DNA from: Adineta ricciae
Lineage: Eukaryota; Rotifera; Eurotatoria; Adinetida; Adinetidae
Direction: 5' to 3'
NCBI GenBank assembly: GCA_905250025.1
Contig: CAJNOJ010000058.1
Span: 124,001-188,000, forward strand
DNA length: 64,000 bases
In this document: piece after piece, positions 52,048 to 63,750 of the stretch
Layout: the number at the start of each line of letters is the position of its first letter
How positions within the stretch are numbered: position 1 is the first letter of the stretch
Notes under the pieces: model-generated
What the model saw: only the letters and a program-made list of their open reading frames with translations
What the model was told of the DNA's origin: nothing
Databases searched by the model: none
Position numbers and translations under genes: made by a program

Positions 52048-53419
52048 ATGTCGATTTTGTCAAAAAATAATAACAATATATGTGGATATGTTGACGACGA
52101 CTGGCAATGTATTCAAGGTGCTTTCGAGCAAAATTTCATCGATGGATTGGATATCGGTGCAAGTTTAAGTATATATCATCATGGTAAATGTGTTGTAGAT
52201 CTCTATGGTGGTTGGATAGATTTTGAAAAGAAAGCTCAACCTTATATATCTGATACATTGCAATTAGTTTTCTCTACATCGAAAGGAATATTGAGTGCGG
52301 CAGTAGCGCTATGTGTCGAAAGGGGATGGCTTGAATATGATGCAGCAATTACGAAATATTGGCCAGAGTTCGGTGCAAACGGAAAAGAAGTAAGTCTAGA
52401 TTTTAGTAAAACGATTTTAATATCATCAGCTGTTTTTTGGGTTTATCAAGATGATAACTATTGAAGATCTATTAGCACATCGAGCAGGTTTACCATACAT
52501 TAATCGATCCGTAACGACAGATGAAGCTTGCGACTGGTCGAAGATGATTTCATTGTTAATTGATGAGAAACCTCATTGGATACCCGGATCTACTCATGGA
52601 TATCATGGTCACACAACTGGATATATTGCAGGCGAATTGATACATCGTGTTGATCCTCAGCATCGTTCATTTGGTCAGTTTGTTCGCGAAGAAATCGACT
52701 CGGAATATTATGTTGGTTTACCGGATAAGACAACAGATCAACGTGTGGCACCTCTTTATGAAATTCCAGTAAGAGAAAACAGACAGATGTTTCTATTTGA
52801 AGTTTTTGAAAATGATGTAGACTGAAACGAAAGAAACTGATTCGCAAGCTGAACAAACGTTGACATGCAGTGGTGCACTTCCTCTAAATCAGCCAACAAT
52901 GATCTATAACAAGTCGCGCATTCACCGAGCGCAATTACCAGCTGTCAATGGAATCACAAATGCCCGTTCGTTAGCTCGAATCTACAGTCGACTCATTGGT
53001 GACGTCTATGAAAACGGAACAGTCATCAAACGTCTTCTTAATGAAAAGACTTTATTACAAGCAATACAAAATATAACACCTAATGGTGAACTTGATCAAA
53101 CTTTATACGGAATACCAACCGGTTTTAGTAAAGGAGGCTTTCAGATATATGGTGATGCATTTCAAATATTCGGCGATAGTGTCTTTGGTCACACTGGTAA
53201 ATATATGAATACATTTGCATGTATACTGACACATATTTTTGTTCTTTCGATGTAGGTTATGGCGGTAGCTGTGCTTTTGCGTATCCTCCTTACGAATTAG
53301 CTTATGCTTATGTATGCAATCAACTCAATCCGCTTTCATTGACAGTTGATATTCGAACTACACGTATTCTTCGAATAATCGAAGAGGTACTTAGATGTCA
53401 AGAGTCGCCGATTAGTTAA
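52048..53419 (+). CDS. Beta-lactamase-fold serine hydrolase (class C / EstB-like)
   Basis: Four exons, 52048-52389, 52451-52768, 52821-53196 and 53256-53419, give 399 residues. The fold marks are the S76-T-S-K79 catalytic pair (S-x-x-K), the GWLEYDAAITKYWPEF helix, LLAHRAGLP, the WIPGSTHGYHGHTTGYIAGEL segment that carries the middle tyrosine, and HTG near residue 344 with a GYGGS continuation, matching the third beta-lactamase motif. Animal members (LACTB and nematode LACT-like proteins) and bacterial esterases share this pattern. Likely an esterase or peptidase, not a lactamase. No signal peptide. The family is common in bacteria, so old horizontal transfer is possible; introns show it is settled in this genome. 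Confidence 0.88.
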
Positions 53420-54162
53420 TAAATAAAACTGATTGGTTTAATCTTATAAAAATGATCAATTATTGTTGAATGCTCGTTATTCAATCAAGATTTATCAGAT
53501 GTGTAACATCCAAAGAGTGAATATTCTCTTGAGAAGGCAAAAACGAGGAAAATTCTTATCTATCAAACTAATACAAAGAAACAAGGTTGTCGACTGTAAA
53601 AAACATATAACATACTCTTACAGAATGACAGAACAAAAAAGAAAAGAAAAAAGAATTTTTATGATATTTCGTCGCACAACATCCTTATTGTAGAGAGACT
53701 AGATTACTGATGTATAACATAGGAACGCGAAGGGAGTCGCTGCAGATGAATCTATACTTTACACAGGGTAAGGATATCGAGATTTTGTGATTCCTTCTTC
53801 TCGTGTTCGCAGATAAAAATTGACACAATTTAACTTCTAAAGATGGTAATCAGATCGATTTACAACGTGACCATAGTACGAAAAAAGTACTATGAATTAT
53901 AAAGAGTAATCAAATTGATGACTACTGTGTTAATCTCATTGTTTTAGAACAAATCCAACTCACATCTTGTCACAATGTTTCAGATAAAAACTGTGATGTT
54001 TAACCATTAACACCATATAGATACTGAATACCCTCGAGTCAGCTTTCTTTTTTTAGTACAACACCACATTGCGGCAGTCATTAATTTCTTATTAAGCCAT
54101 ATTTTTACTCCATTCTTTTCATCGATAGCAGAATTGGTTCCCTATTCTGACTTTCGATCAAC
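53420..54162. other. Intergenic region
   Basis: No supportable gene. A perfect 8-base-stem hairpin lies at 53872-53894. Confidence 0.5.
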
Positions 54163-55899
54163 ATGGTATATTATACAACTCGTTCGGGATGTCGAAAATT
54201 GATTTTCATGATCTGCTCGCTATTCAGTTGTTATTTTTTATATAGACATCTTTCTCAACCGGGGCATACATCTGCTTCAACTGTTACTATTCCTCACACA
54301 TCATCAAGTGTTCGTACACACGATTTTCGTCTCTATCCAAATTCTCGTGCTGCACATGAATACAACGCTATACAGATCGATAACATCGCCAGCAGCATGT
54401 TCCACGCTCCAAAAACTTCGCAGGCAATTGATAGTTTTAAACTGTTAGCATACTCGGAATCTACATTTCGTTCGGCATCATTTCCGATCATTTGGCTTGA
54501 TAGCAAAGGTGACGTACACTGGAACTACGCTGCTCAATATGAAACATTGAATTATCTATTAGAAAAACAATTTCCTCAGGAAAAAGTTTCCACGTGTCTT
54601 TCTCGACAACTATTTATTTTAGAACAATGGCCAATGGGTTTTTTCAGTCGTCACCATTGTTTTATTGAACATTTCGGACAAACTTTATATTCACCGTCGA
54701 TGACCATACTGTTACCGCGACGTTTTGCTACTTCGAATGCTGCACCAGAAGATGTCACGAAGGAAGGAACAGTTCGTTATTTTCAATCCATCTCTCTTTG
54801 TTCGTCCCATATAACGCATCCAGATTTGAAAGCCTTACACGATCAGTTGAGATCAACTGGATCAGGATCATCGGCTATCAAAGTAATCAATCATGTCCAT
54901 GAGCTGCTCGAACGTGATGAAACGAAAATTCGCTTTAAATATAGTCGAGAAATATGGAAATTTGGGTATGAACATGTGCCACATCGACGATGGTTATTCG
55001 ATCGAGATCGAAATGAAACGAAAAAATCTCTTACTTATCATTCACCAATACCACTCTTGATCAATCATTCCAACGAACATATTTATTATGATCAGAGTCC
55101 GTCATTTGATCCATCGAAATGGATTCCAAGAAATGTACCTCAAGCATGGCCCACAGATGTTCTCCCTGGTTAGTCGAATTGTTTCGGATTGCACACATTG
55201 ACTGACATGTGTTTTTATGTAGGTACATCGAAAATTATGACCGTTCAAGATAAGATCTTCACTTCATTTCTTCGTTATATGTTTTTACTATTTTTCTCTC
55301 CGCTGGCTCCGCGTATTCAAACTTCGGCAAAATTATTAGCTCATTATTGGTCTGAACATTTATCTAGTAAATATCATCAACCCTATAAAGAAGCTTTGTC
55401 AAAAATGGCTGTTATGTTTATTCGTCGAGGAGATAAAATGCCTGAAGATTCATTTTGGCGAAAACATAAACAATGGAGAAATATTTCCATGTATGTTAAA
55501 GGTATTGTTAATGAAGAAGAACGTCGTCATATGAAATATACGACGGTATTTGTCATGACTGATGATCCCAGCGTCATGCGTTCGATCATAAACTATGCAC
55601 AAACTGGTTTAAGAACAAGTCAGAAGGATGAACCATATGCTCGTGAACATTTACATGGACGAGATATTCTATACAATGTTTTCGCCCCTCAATCATGTGT
55701 TGATCCGTTGGTTCGTGTAGGCTTCGATCAATTCCTTGCTGATGTTCAGTTTGTCACTGAACATGCATCACTTGTTGTTGGACACACAGATTCGAATGTT
55801 GGCAGATATTTAGAAGAAATTATCTACGTTAATCGACAGCATAATCCAAACGTCCAAACGTTAACGCATGTTATCAATGCGCCTGATACACTCGAGTAA
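54163..55899 (+). CDS. Type II membrane glycosyltransferase, FUT8/GT23-like
   Basis: Two exons, 54163-55168 and 55223-55899, give 560 residues. A short cytoplasmic start with CRK is followed by one membrane anchor (about residues 13-28) and a lumenal stem, typical of Golgi transferases. The C-terminal part has IRRGDKM (the R-R-x-D-K donor-binding motif of alpha-1,6-fucosyltransferases is RRTDK) and VFVMTDDPSV (ATDDPS in FUT8), then an LVVGHTDSNVGR stretch matching the FUT8 nucleotide-site loop (TFSSQVCR). The WPMGFFSRHHC region and several Asn-x-Ser/Thr sites fit a secretory enzyme. The N-terminal half has no match I know, so the acceptor is unknown. O-fucosyltransferase relatives are the main alternative. 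Confidence 0.62.
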
Positions 55900-55990
55900 A
55901 GTCTAGTTTTTTTTTTAAAGATCGTTGATATTTATTAAATAAAACTGCAAGTTTTCCGCATAGAAAAGAAAAGGAACGAATGTTTCTGAA

Positions 55991-56915
55991 TTATACTGAT
56001 TGATAGTTAGTACTTTTATTTGTCACACGACCGTATAGATAAACTGCTCCATCTTTGGCATAACCAGGTAGTGCAACCCAGAATGTTCGATTAGCAACAA
56101 GGTCGACACCGGTTCGTTGTAAACGGAAACGAGCAAATAATGCAAAGCCAACAAAATAAACAATTGCGAGTACGAATAAAATGATGACAAATACTGCACC
56201 ACCGCCAATACCGCCTCCACTTCCTTTTGAAGATTTCGTTGTTGTATCTGGTGAATCTATATGAAAAAGGATTCGAAAGAAAACTATTTCTCTCCTACAA
56301 CGTATTTACTTTTGCAACCATCCCAACAAGCACATTTGTGTGTCAGACGAAATTTATAGAAGTTAGTTGGCGATTCACCTAATGCCTCGAGTGATTCCGA
56401 CCCGTCGGTTGAGCATTGTAGAGTAACACTAGCTTGTTTTACACCGTCGCTGTAAGTCACTGAAGGGAGACTACCCAAACCAGTACCTGGATTCCACGAT
56501 GCACTATCTTGTAAACCAATACTAAAACTGTATTTTTTATCGGCGGATACTAGATGGTACAGAAAAATAACATGGATAAATTCTAATAAAACGAGACCGT
56601 ACCTTGGCATGCAGCTACGTTGACACAAGATGGCAGTTCGGTAAACGGTTTGCAGGGATTGTAACTATATTCTATGGAATACGAAAGACTTGCAATAAAA
56701 GTTTTTCATGATGACAGAGATATTCGCTTACTATAATCTCCCGAAGTTGGTGGTGTTTTGTCGATGTATGCTGCTGTTCCATCCGTTCGGCCAACAGAAG
56801 TCAAATCAATAGTTCCCTTGGTATGGTCAAAACGGCAAGGATTCTCCGCACGAATCACTGATGATATAAAAACCAGATTAAAAAAGAAAACCGTTGATGA
56901 AAATAGACTCAACAT
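55991..56915 (-). CDS. Mannose-6-phosphate-receptor-like (MRH domain) membrane protein
   Basis: Exons 56915-56732, 56671-56603, 56549-56310 and 56256-55991 give 252 residues. Signal peptide (1-23), then a ~150-residue lumenal domain with paired Cys and MRH-type pieces (NPCRFD.. GTIDL, YSYNPCKPF, AACQ, FYKFRLTHKCAC), a Gly-rich hinge, one membrane helix (AVFVIILFVLAIVYFVGFAL), and a short tail with FWVALPGYAKDG, a pattern shared by cation-dependent M6P receptors and ATG27-like proteins. Likely sorts glycoproteins between Golgi and endosomes. Whether the four sugar-binding residues are all present needs an alignment. The 3' end faces the glycosyltransferase gene, 91 bases away. Confidence 0.78.
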
Positions 56916-57210
56916 TATGAAACTATGTCTTTATAAAAAATGACAATAACAAAAAAGTGTCGATTCATCATCATCAGTTATCTTTTTTCTCAGTCATATT
57001 ATTTGCTTAAACACTTGAAAACATCTTTCTCTTTGATCACGTCATCTTGTTATTCCTTTTGCTATATGGTTAACAAATATGATAAACGTTTTCTTCTATC
57101 GGTGCACCTTTAGATTGTTTCCCTTGATGATTAATAAACTAGAATTTCAGATATCTCTTTATTTTCAAAAATATTGAAAGTTTCAAAAAAAATAAACCAA
57201 AAGCAGCGAC

Positions 57211-57570
57211 TTATTCACAATTTTGCTCTTCACATGCGTCGATCCAAGAATTGTATACATCAATAGGTTCAGTTAAATCTAAAGCGACGACAAACGATTA
57301 TCAAATCAATGGCAGAGCAGTGAAATATCTTTACAGTGAACTGATGTCGAATATTGCTCTTGACACATACGACATTCAATTGTTCCAACACTCGCTTTGC
57401 GATCACTAAAATTCAGAATTCAGATGACGAAAAAGTTCAGCATTGAATTCTTACATTTTCACTTCACACGATCGGTCATGTGAACAAAACGGACAAGAAA
57501 ACACGAGCGAAAGTGTATCCACGCGCTTTTGTTTCGGTGGTGCTTTACGTTTGGATTTACGCTTACCCAT
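57211..57570 (-). CDS. ELOF1: Transcription elongation factor ELOF1
   Basis: Three exons, 57570-57455, 57405-57335 and 57278-57211, give 84 residues (human 83). A basic N-terminus MGKRKSKRK is followed by a four-Cys zinc ribbon ([10 protein letters not shown] and CRMC) and the conserved end [19 protein letters not shown]1 binds RNA polymerase II during elongation and helps transcription-coupled repair. It lies head to head with CCDC137, start codons 322 bases apart, so the two may share a promoter. Confidence 0.96.
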
Positions 57571-57892
57571 ATTTATTCGTTAATCGTAGAAAGACTAGAA
57601 AACAATTGATATCGAACGGCCGATCTATCTACGTTATATATCTTTGAATAGAAACGATAGAACACTTTTCTTTGTGTTTGGCAGTGATTTGAAAAAGATG
57701 ACGCTAAGCTGCTGATTAGTTGTAGATTATTCTCATTCGAGATTTGTGAAAAGTCTTAAACAGATATTTCAAAATTGTATATCAACTCCTGCGCCATCTT
57801 TCGCTTCGACAACCATTGCTTCTGAAATATTATCCAATGAGTGTTATCAGCGAGAGGAAAAATCAAAATCATTCATTCATTCTATTTCGAAG
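57571..57892. promoter_or_regulatory. Shared upstream region of ELOF1 and CCDC137
   Basis: Only 322 bases separate the two divergent start codons, so both promoters must lie here. No TATA box stands out. Confidence 0.5.
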
Positions 57893-58848
57893 ATGGTTCT
57901 CGTACGAAAACGTCGAGGTGGTCGTCGTCATAAGAAGCTCAAAGCCATCGATCCATTCTATTCCGGTGCACGAAAACTTCTTGTTGACAAGTCTGTGTTC
58001 ATAGTTGTTTCCAACAAATTTCATAATTCTTCTTGTTTCTCATTTAGAAAACTTGTCTCAGCTAATCAAGCACCACGAAAAGGCGAAAAAGTCGATAACA
58101 AAGTCTCTCATCGTTTCCAGCAATTTCTTGAAAACAAGCAACATTCGGAAGAACTTCGAAAGACTTCCAAGAAAAAAAATAAGAATAAGTTCAAACAGGA
58201 ACCTTCGCAAGAAGAAGCGCAGTTTCCCGAACTAGAACAGAAACCTCACGAGTCCGATCGAAATTATTTGAAACGTTTAGATGAAGTATGTGGTTCGAAT
58301 TACAATGACCATAGAGAGATATTGTTGTTGTTTTTTTGTAGGAAGCAAAATTTGCGCTAGATCGTGCGCGATACGAGTCGAAATACGATGTCAAATTGGT
58401 GAACACAGACAAAAATGATCATCATCAATTCGAAGTGAAAAAGGAGAAAAGCCAACGAGCTGAAAAACGATTGAAGTACTCGATTCGAAAGTCTTCGTAT
58501 GATTTTATTCATCTTTGCTCGCTTTTAGACGGTTGCAAGCGAAGAAAGACGATTTCAAACTGAAAAAAGAAGAGAAGAAAATCAAAAATGATGAATTTCA
58601 ATTATTTCAAGGTAAGGCTTCAATCGAAATCGTTCACAAATTTCTATTTGTATGTGGATTAGATAAACCTAAATTTGGTGAAATCGTTCACGAACCTCCG
58701 ACATTGACACTCCCGAGACGTTCGAAAGTGGATCAAGCGAAAGTAAAATTCCGTTGCTCTAGAATGATCTCTACGAATAAATATTCTGTTTATTCAGGCT
58801 GGCATGAAAGATTTGTTATTAAAAGAAAAATTACAAAATCATAAATAA
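57893..58848 (+). CDS. CCDC137: CCDC137 homologue
   Basis: Six exons, 57893-57990, 58048-58285, 58342-58475, 58529-58611, 58663-58742 and 58798-58848, give 227 residues. Very basic, coiled-coil protein: KRRGGRRHKKLKAIDPF at the start, FKQEPSQEE then KPHESDRNYLKRLDEEAKF, a KKDDFKLKKEEKK helix, and KFGEIVHEPPTLT, which matches the conserved KFGEVVLQPP block of CCDC137. Human CCDC137 is a nuclear/nucleolar chromosome-periphery protein. The first intron donor (GTCTGT) is weak. The stop codon is 18 bases from the stop of the convergent KCNAB gene. Confidence 0.85.
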
Positions 58849-58866
58849 TTCAAATGGAATTCAAAG

Positions 58867-61007
58867 CTATCGCTGTTGAGTTTGAACTGTTTCATTTTTA
58901 ATTACCATCTGAACACTTGGTTTATTTCCGAGTATTCGATCGATATCCATCATTATCGATGGAGTTAGTTTTGAAACAACCTGTATATGAAAAACAATTT
59001 GGAGAAAGAATAAACTTGTGCTTTTCATTTACTTGTAGAGAATTCAGATTCTCATATAACTGGTCAGCAGTTGATGCACCGAGTAGAACACAATGCACAT
59101 TGTCGTTTTTTAAACACCATGCTAAACAAGCAGTAGAATTTAGGTCAATCAATGATTTCTATCTACCAATAGCTAATTGGGCAATTGTGCAATCAAGTGT
59201 TGATGCTAAGAGTGTTAGTTCTCGTAATTTATTTTGTTGTTTTCGTCCGTCTTCACTCAAAACTTTTTCTTTCAACCATCCGTAACCCTAGAAGACATTT
59301 GAACGATGGTCTCTTAATTTCTTCGTCGTCTTTACTCGAAGTGATGCCCGTGAGTGTACAGGCACTCCATCTTCATATTTGCCTGTTAACAAACCACAAG
59401 CCAATGGCGACCAAGTCATCGTTCCGATTCCTAAATGGTTTTTATGAAAAGAAAACGAACAAATTTCCTTTCTAATAAACCTATTTTATGAAAAACATCT
59501 GGTAGAAGCATTTCGACTTTTTCACGTTGAAACAAATGATATTCAGCTTGTTCGCATATCGGAGGAATCAAGTTAAATTGACGAGCAACTGAATAGGCTT
59601 CCTAGAATTAATGGAAACAATTGATATCGAGTTTAAATTCCTGTGTTAGTTTTACCATAATCTCAATCGGTGACCATCGTGATGTTCCCCAATAAAAACA
59701 AAGATTATCATTGATAACTTGTGTAAATGCTCGCACGATCTCTTTGAAACAGAACAATATTTTATTCAAAATAAGTCAAACGGATCTTATTATTTATCTA
59801 CCCTCCATTGGTACTGAACTATCAGGTTTATTTGCAAATACAATATCAACATATTCAAGTTGCAAACGGTCAAGACTTAACCGTAAACCTTCAATGATAT
59901 GTTTACGTGAAAGGCCTTTTTCTGTTTCCGCTCTATGTAGATAAAAAGATAATCATAGCAATAAATATTTTCCTTTTTTCTCTTTCAAATAGTTACTTTC
60001 CGCCCCAGTATAATTTAGTCGATACAACATAAGTTGTTCTTTTCCATTTTTTCTTTTTTAAGATTTTTCCAAGTGTGATTTCCGCTCTATGAATAACAAA
60101 TAGTTTTCCTTTCTTGAGTACATACAAAATTGTTACTTTCCAGCTGCATAAACTTCGGCTGTATCAAAAAAGTTGATTCCGTTTTCATACGCAATCGTGA
60201 CTAGTTCTTCAGCAACTTCGTCTGATATCTGTCCACCAAATGTAACCCATGTACCAAAGCCAAATTGAGAAACACGCAGTCCATTACGACCAAGATTCCT
60301 AAATCAGATAAAACACATTAGTCTTGCAATAGATTGTCTTGAAAGATAGGAGAAATGAGAGTGAAACCTATATTTCATTAAACGAGGACAACTGAAAGAG
60401 GACGGTCGTAGATTTGTATTCGAAGGAATTATTGAGCCACATAACTGACGTATTGAATTAGGAATATGTATAGTCTGGGTTGTAGGTAGTGGTTCTTCAA
60501 TGAAATTTATTACTATTTCACGGCGAACTTGTTGATTTGATAATGATGTCGTCATTAGGATGAATTCTGACAAGTAGGATTCTTTCTCTCGTTTCTTAAT
60601 TTGCTTTTTTTCTGAGGAGAGAAGATAACGAACAAATGATCAGTATGTCTTGTATATTAGTGAAGAAGACCTCATTTTACCATGTAGCTGTCCCATCTTA
60701 TCTCTAATTGTTTTCTGTTTGTGAATTGAGGCGTTGGCTAGATTAGTAATGAAAGATGATAAGCCGAAACGCTCGAAGCAACGCGCTCTTTCCATAACAA
60801 CTCGTACAATATCCAAAAAATATACTATTATTACAAAGAAAATGATGACTGTGTCCGGAAAAAGTTTTTTCCGATGATAAATAAACACATATGCTCGAAA
60901 TACTACATTGACATTATTCTCATTTAACTTCTCCTACTTTTCAATTAAAAACAGCCACTCGAAACTTACTTATAAATCATTGGCGTTGCTTTTACAATTT
61001 CTGACAT
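58867..61007 (-). CDS. KCNAB: Voltage-gated K+ channel beta subunit (KCNAB, aldo-keto reductase family)
   Basis: Common exons: 60298-60137, 60086-59997, 59932-59802, 59741-59656, 59601-59481, 59430-59336, 59287-59167, 59121-59033 and 58980-58867. Two alternative 5' ends splice in frame: a short one from 61007-60970 (348 residues) and a long one from 60795-60681 plus 60611-60368 (455 residues). The core carries the AKR pattern [12 protein letters not shown] (Asp, Tyr), STKLYWGGK (Lys), [10 protein letters not shown] (Asn), [21 protein letters not shown] and [10 protein letters not shown], the NADPH site of Kv-beta. It forms the cytosolic tetramer under Shaker-type channels; alternative N-termini often act as inactivation balls. 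Normal core length. Confidence 0.95.
60368..60795 (-). CDS. KCNAB: Long alternative N-terminus of KCNAB
   Basis: Exons 60795-60681 and 60611-60368 encode about 119 residues, beginning [14 protein letters not shown] and ending CPRLMKYR, and join the core exon at 60298 in phase 2. The segment is rich in basic residues, Ser and Ile, with no domain I know. It could be an inactivation or targeting module. Confidence 0.6.
60970..61007 (-). CDS. KCNAB: Short alternative first exon of KCNAB
   Basis: [13 protein letters not shown] followed by a GTAAGT donor in phase 2, which fits only the core exon at 60298 (giving IYKNLGRNG). Joining it to the exon at 60611 or to acceptors near it runs into stops, so it is a separate first exon. 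Confidence 0.65.
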
Positions 61008-62851
61008 GGCTTTTCGTACAACCAATCAACATGATAATCGTGGATTTATCATAGTAAATCGATCAATATTGAACACAGAATGCAGTAAGCGTATGCAAAA
61101 TTATGAATATTAACCAAAGAAAACAACAAGTCGACTGTAGGAACACTAAAAGAAAACATAAACGCGCACGCTTGAATATATATAATATATATATATGTGT
61201 GTGTGTGTGGAAGGAGAAGAGAATCTAAGGAAGACTACAACAACTACTACTGGTTCTGTTACCACGCCTAGCAAATAATTTATTCCTTCCCTTGACTTGC
61301 TTGTCTTTCTCACTCTCTCTCCTTCATGGCTGCCTTTACGGCAACGAACAAACGCTTTTCAGAATAGAACGACAACAACGATAAAAAAGAATGATTGTCT
61401 TTGCAAGAACCGTCTTTTCCTTAGCGAAAAAAATTGCATGTATATGCACACACAGAACACTAAACCGATTATATAGTCGAAGCACATTGGAAAAGATTTG
61501 TCTATTGTCTGATTTGCTAATGATTTGAATATAGAAAGACATTAGTCAATGAGATTTAATTCACTGTTATTAAGCTTTACACAGCAACTATGGAAATTTG
61601 ATCCGAACATTGAAGCAAATCGTGTTTTTCTGTCTTTATTAGTGATAAATATTTAAGAAAAGTCTTTATGGCAATGCCACTCAAGTATGCAAACATGAAA
61701 TAAGTCTCTTTCTTGTTTTCTTCCAAGTACCGAATTCCAATAGAATTATCCGGAACGATTAGCTTACTTCAGGCAAACAGACTAGAACAAAAACTGTCGT
61801 TTCGTATCCTAATGTCGATAAATGTGTTGATTACTTGATGAATGTCAAAGAAGACAGTCGTTAGGATAGTATCTACAAAATGTGTAGTTCAAGACAACGA
61901 TGACATTCGTGCTATATCGTCACTGATGTATGCATAATGTAAGCAGAATCTTCACGAAAATGAAAAATACTCTTCGAAGACAATAGATTTTCCTATAATA
62001 TATTTAACAGACATTTGTAATAGTGATTAATATCTTATCGATATAGAGCGTGTCGTGACAACTCGGAAATAAAAGCTTGGATTAATCTTTTATACACACG
62101 CACATATATACAAATCTTTGAGAAAACATTGTTGACAATAGCTTTTCAATAAGGATATGATGAATTATGAGCGGTGGTTTTTCTTGTATTACAACTAGCA
62201 TTTTGACAGATATTTTTGTTCAAACATGTCCACTTCCATTGCTTAACAAACGGTCAAATATGCAAAAGATATGTATCTCATGCTTTTAAAATGATTCTAC
62301 AGTCTAAGATGTCGATCTATTGTTGTGTATAAGATAAAGCAGCAGATGTCACTCGAAAATTCGTATGGTAATTAAAAGTAAAAGTAACTGAACAAGTCAA
62401 AGTGTTCGAATAAAATCTCCTAATATCTTACGTTCGGCTATATGTAAATGATCTATTGGCCATTTGTTCGCCTATGCAAGTCTTCTTACTTCGTTCGACA
62501 TATATGTACATAGTCAGTCCATCGCTGAGGCCTTTATTCCTTTGTTTGATGTAGCAATAAAAAGAGCGAATATGTATCTATACATTCATAACGTATATCA
62601 ACTTCGACGATGTGTTTTATCTCCAAGATATAGTTTTAAGTTAACTGAATTCAATACCGATTAAAACTTTGCTAAAAACATTGGGTACTAATATTACTCT
62701 AATATTATTGACACGGGGCATCATGACACATTATCCGCGAGGTGCGTTGTGTCCAAGTATACTAAAGAGGTACATTAATCATACTATATACTAAACGAGG
62801 CCATAATCGGTTTAAATTTCGCAAAAGAAAAAAAAGACTTTTTAATTCTAG
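61008..62851. other. Gene-free region
   Basis: KCNAB promoter side and about 1.8 kb of AT-rich sequence. It has a TA/TG microsatellite at 61176-61209. No supported gene. Confidence 0.5.
61176..61209 (+). repeat. TA/TG microsatellite
   Basis: A run of TA dinucleotides passing into TG dinucleotides. Confidence 0.85.
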
Positions 62852-63109
62852 AACATCAATCCCAATCCATCACCAGCTGAACTAGAACACCAATCTGAAA
62901 TTGCCCAGTTGAACATCGAGTGGCGTCAGGCATTTCAAGATCTACTCGAAAAATTTAACAAACTTGAAAAACAATATATTCAAGATATCGTTGGATTAAT
63001 GATTGACCTTATGGTGACAAAAGTTGAAGCTAACATCGATAGTCAAAAGCGTGCTTTTTCACCTGATGATGTTGCTGAAGGAAGGAAAAAAAGAGCTCGC
63101 AGCAATTAG
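62852..63109 (+). CDS. 3' exon of a small coiled-coil protein, 5' end unresolved
   Basis: After a TTCTAG acceptor an 85-residue frame runs to a stop: NINPNPSPAELEHQSEIAQL, then a helical WRQAFQDLLEKFNKLEKQ, and a basic end GRKKRARSN that resembles a nuclear localisation signal. AATAAA lies near 63283. An ATG at 62723 with a short frame lies upstream but its phase does not fit, so the start is not settled. No family recognised. Confidence 0.5.
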   Translation, partial: NINPNPSPAELEHQSEIAQLNIEWRQAFQDLLEKFNKLEKQYIQDIVGLMIDLMVTKVEANIDSQKRAFSPDDVAEGRKKRARSN

Positions 63110-63384
63110 TGATCTAAGAGTATTACATTACAGAAACGTGTTTTCTTTCTGTTAAATAGTGCTTTTTTGTCTAAAAATTGTGTTCATGGATGCATGATAT
63201 TTTCCTGAGCATGATATTTATTTGTAAAAGTTTCCTTAGTCAATTCTAAATTGATGTCTGTCTTCTATCTATGTGTAAAATTGAATAAAGAATGATATAA
63301 AACAAATCGATATCTTTTTATTACACCAAAAGAAAATATATTGATCAAGATAGGCGTTTAAATTTGGTTCGGTCGAAATAAACT

Positions 63385-63750
63385 AAAATAATTCATTTAA
63401 TAATATTATGAAAGGCGCTGTGAAAAAGCTTTTGGCACGACACTGATGACGATTCCACTGCCAGTTCTTCCAGCTAGTGTCATGTGTGAAAGTGCCGAAA
63501 GAACGAAAGAAAAAAAATCGATAGTTCGGAATCAATAATATCAGTAATTTGAGATTTATGGAACTAACGTTGATAACATCATGGAAGAAACGTATCCTGC
63601 AATCGCGATCACACAAAGATCGCGCTGGATTTTAAAGTCCGATGTTCTATGACTTGCACCTTCTAGGTTAAATTGATGGTGCTGTATAGTTAACAAAAAT
63701 AGTAGAAAATTACGTGTTCTTTTCTCGTCATATCCTGCAGAAAAATTCAT
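63385..63750 (-). CDS. Possible small hypothetical protein
   Basis: ATG at 63750, exons about 63750-63714, 63662-63569 and a third from about 63474, with agreeing phases, would give a ~75-residue protein with one hydrophobic stretch (LCVIAIAGYVSSMML). The acceptor of the last exon is weak and no family is recognised, so this may be chance. Confidence 0.25.

Noticed and set aside
60640-60888. 82-residue minus-strand frame as a separate gene
   Set aside because: Its useful part is the long alternative first exon of KCNAB with a good donor in the right phase.
62464-62664. 66-residue plus-strand frame
   Set aside because: No domain, no splice context, composition like the surrounding non-coding DNA.
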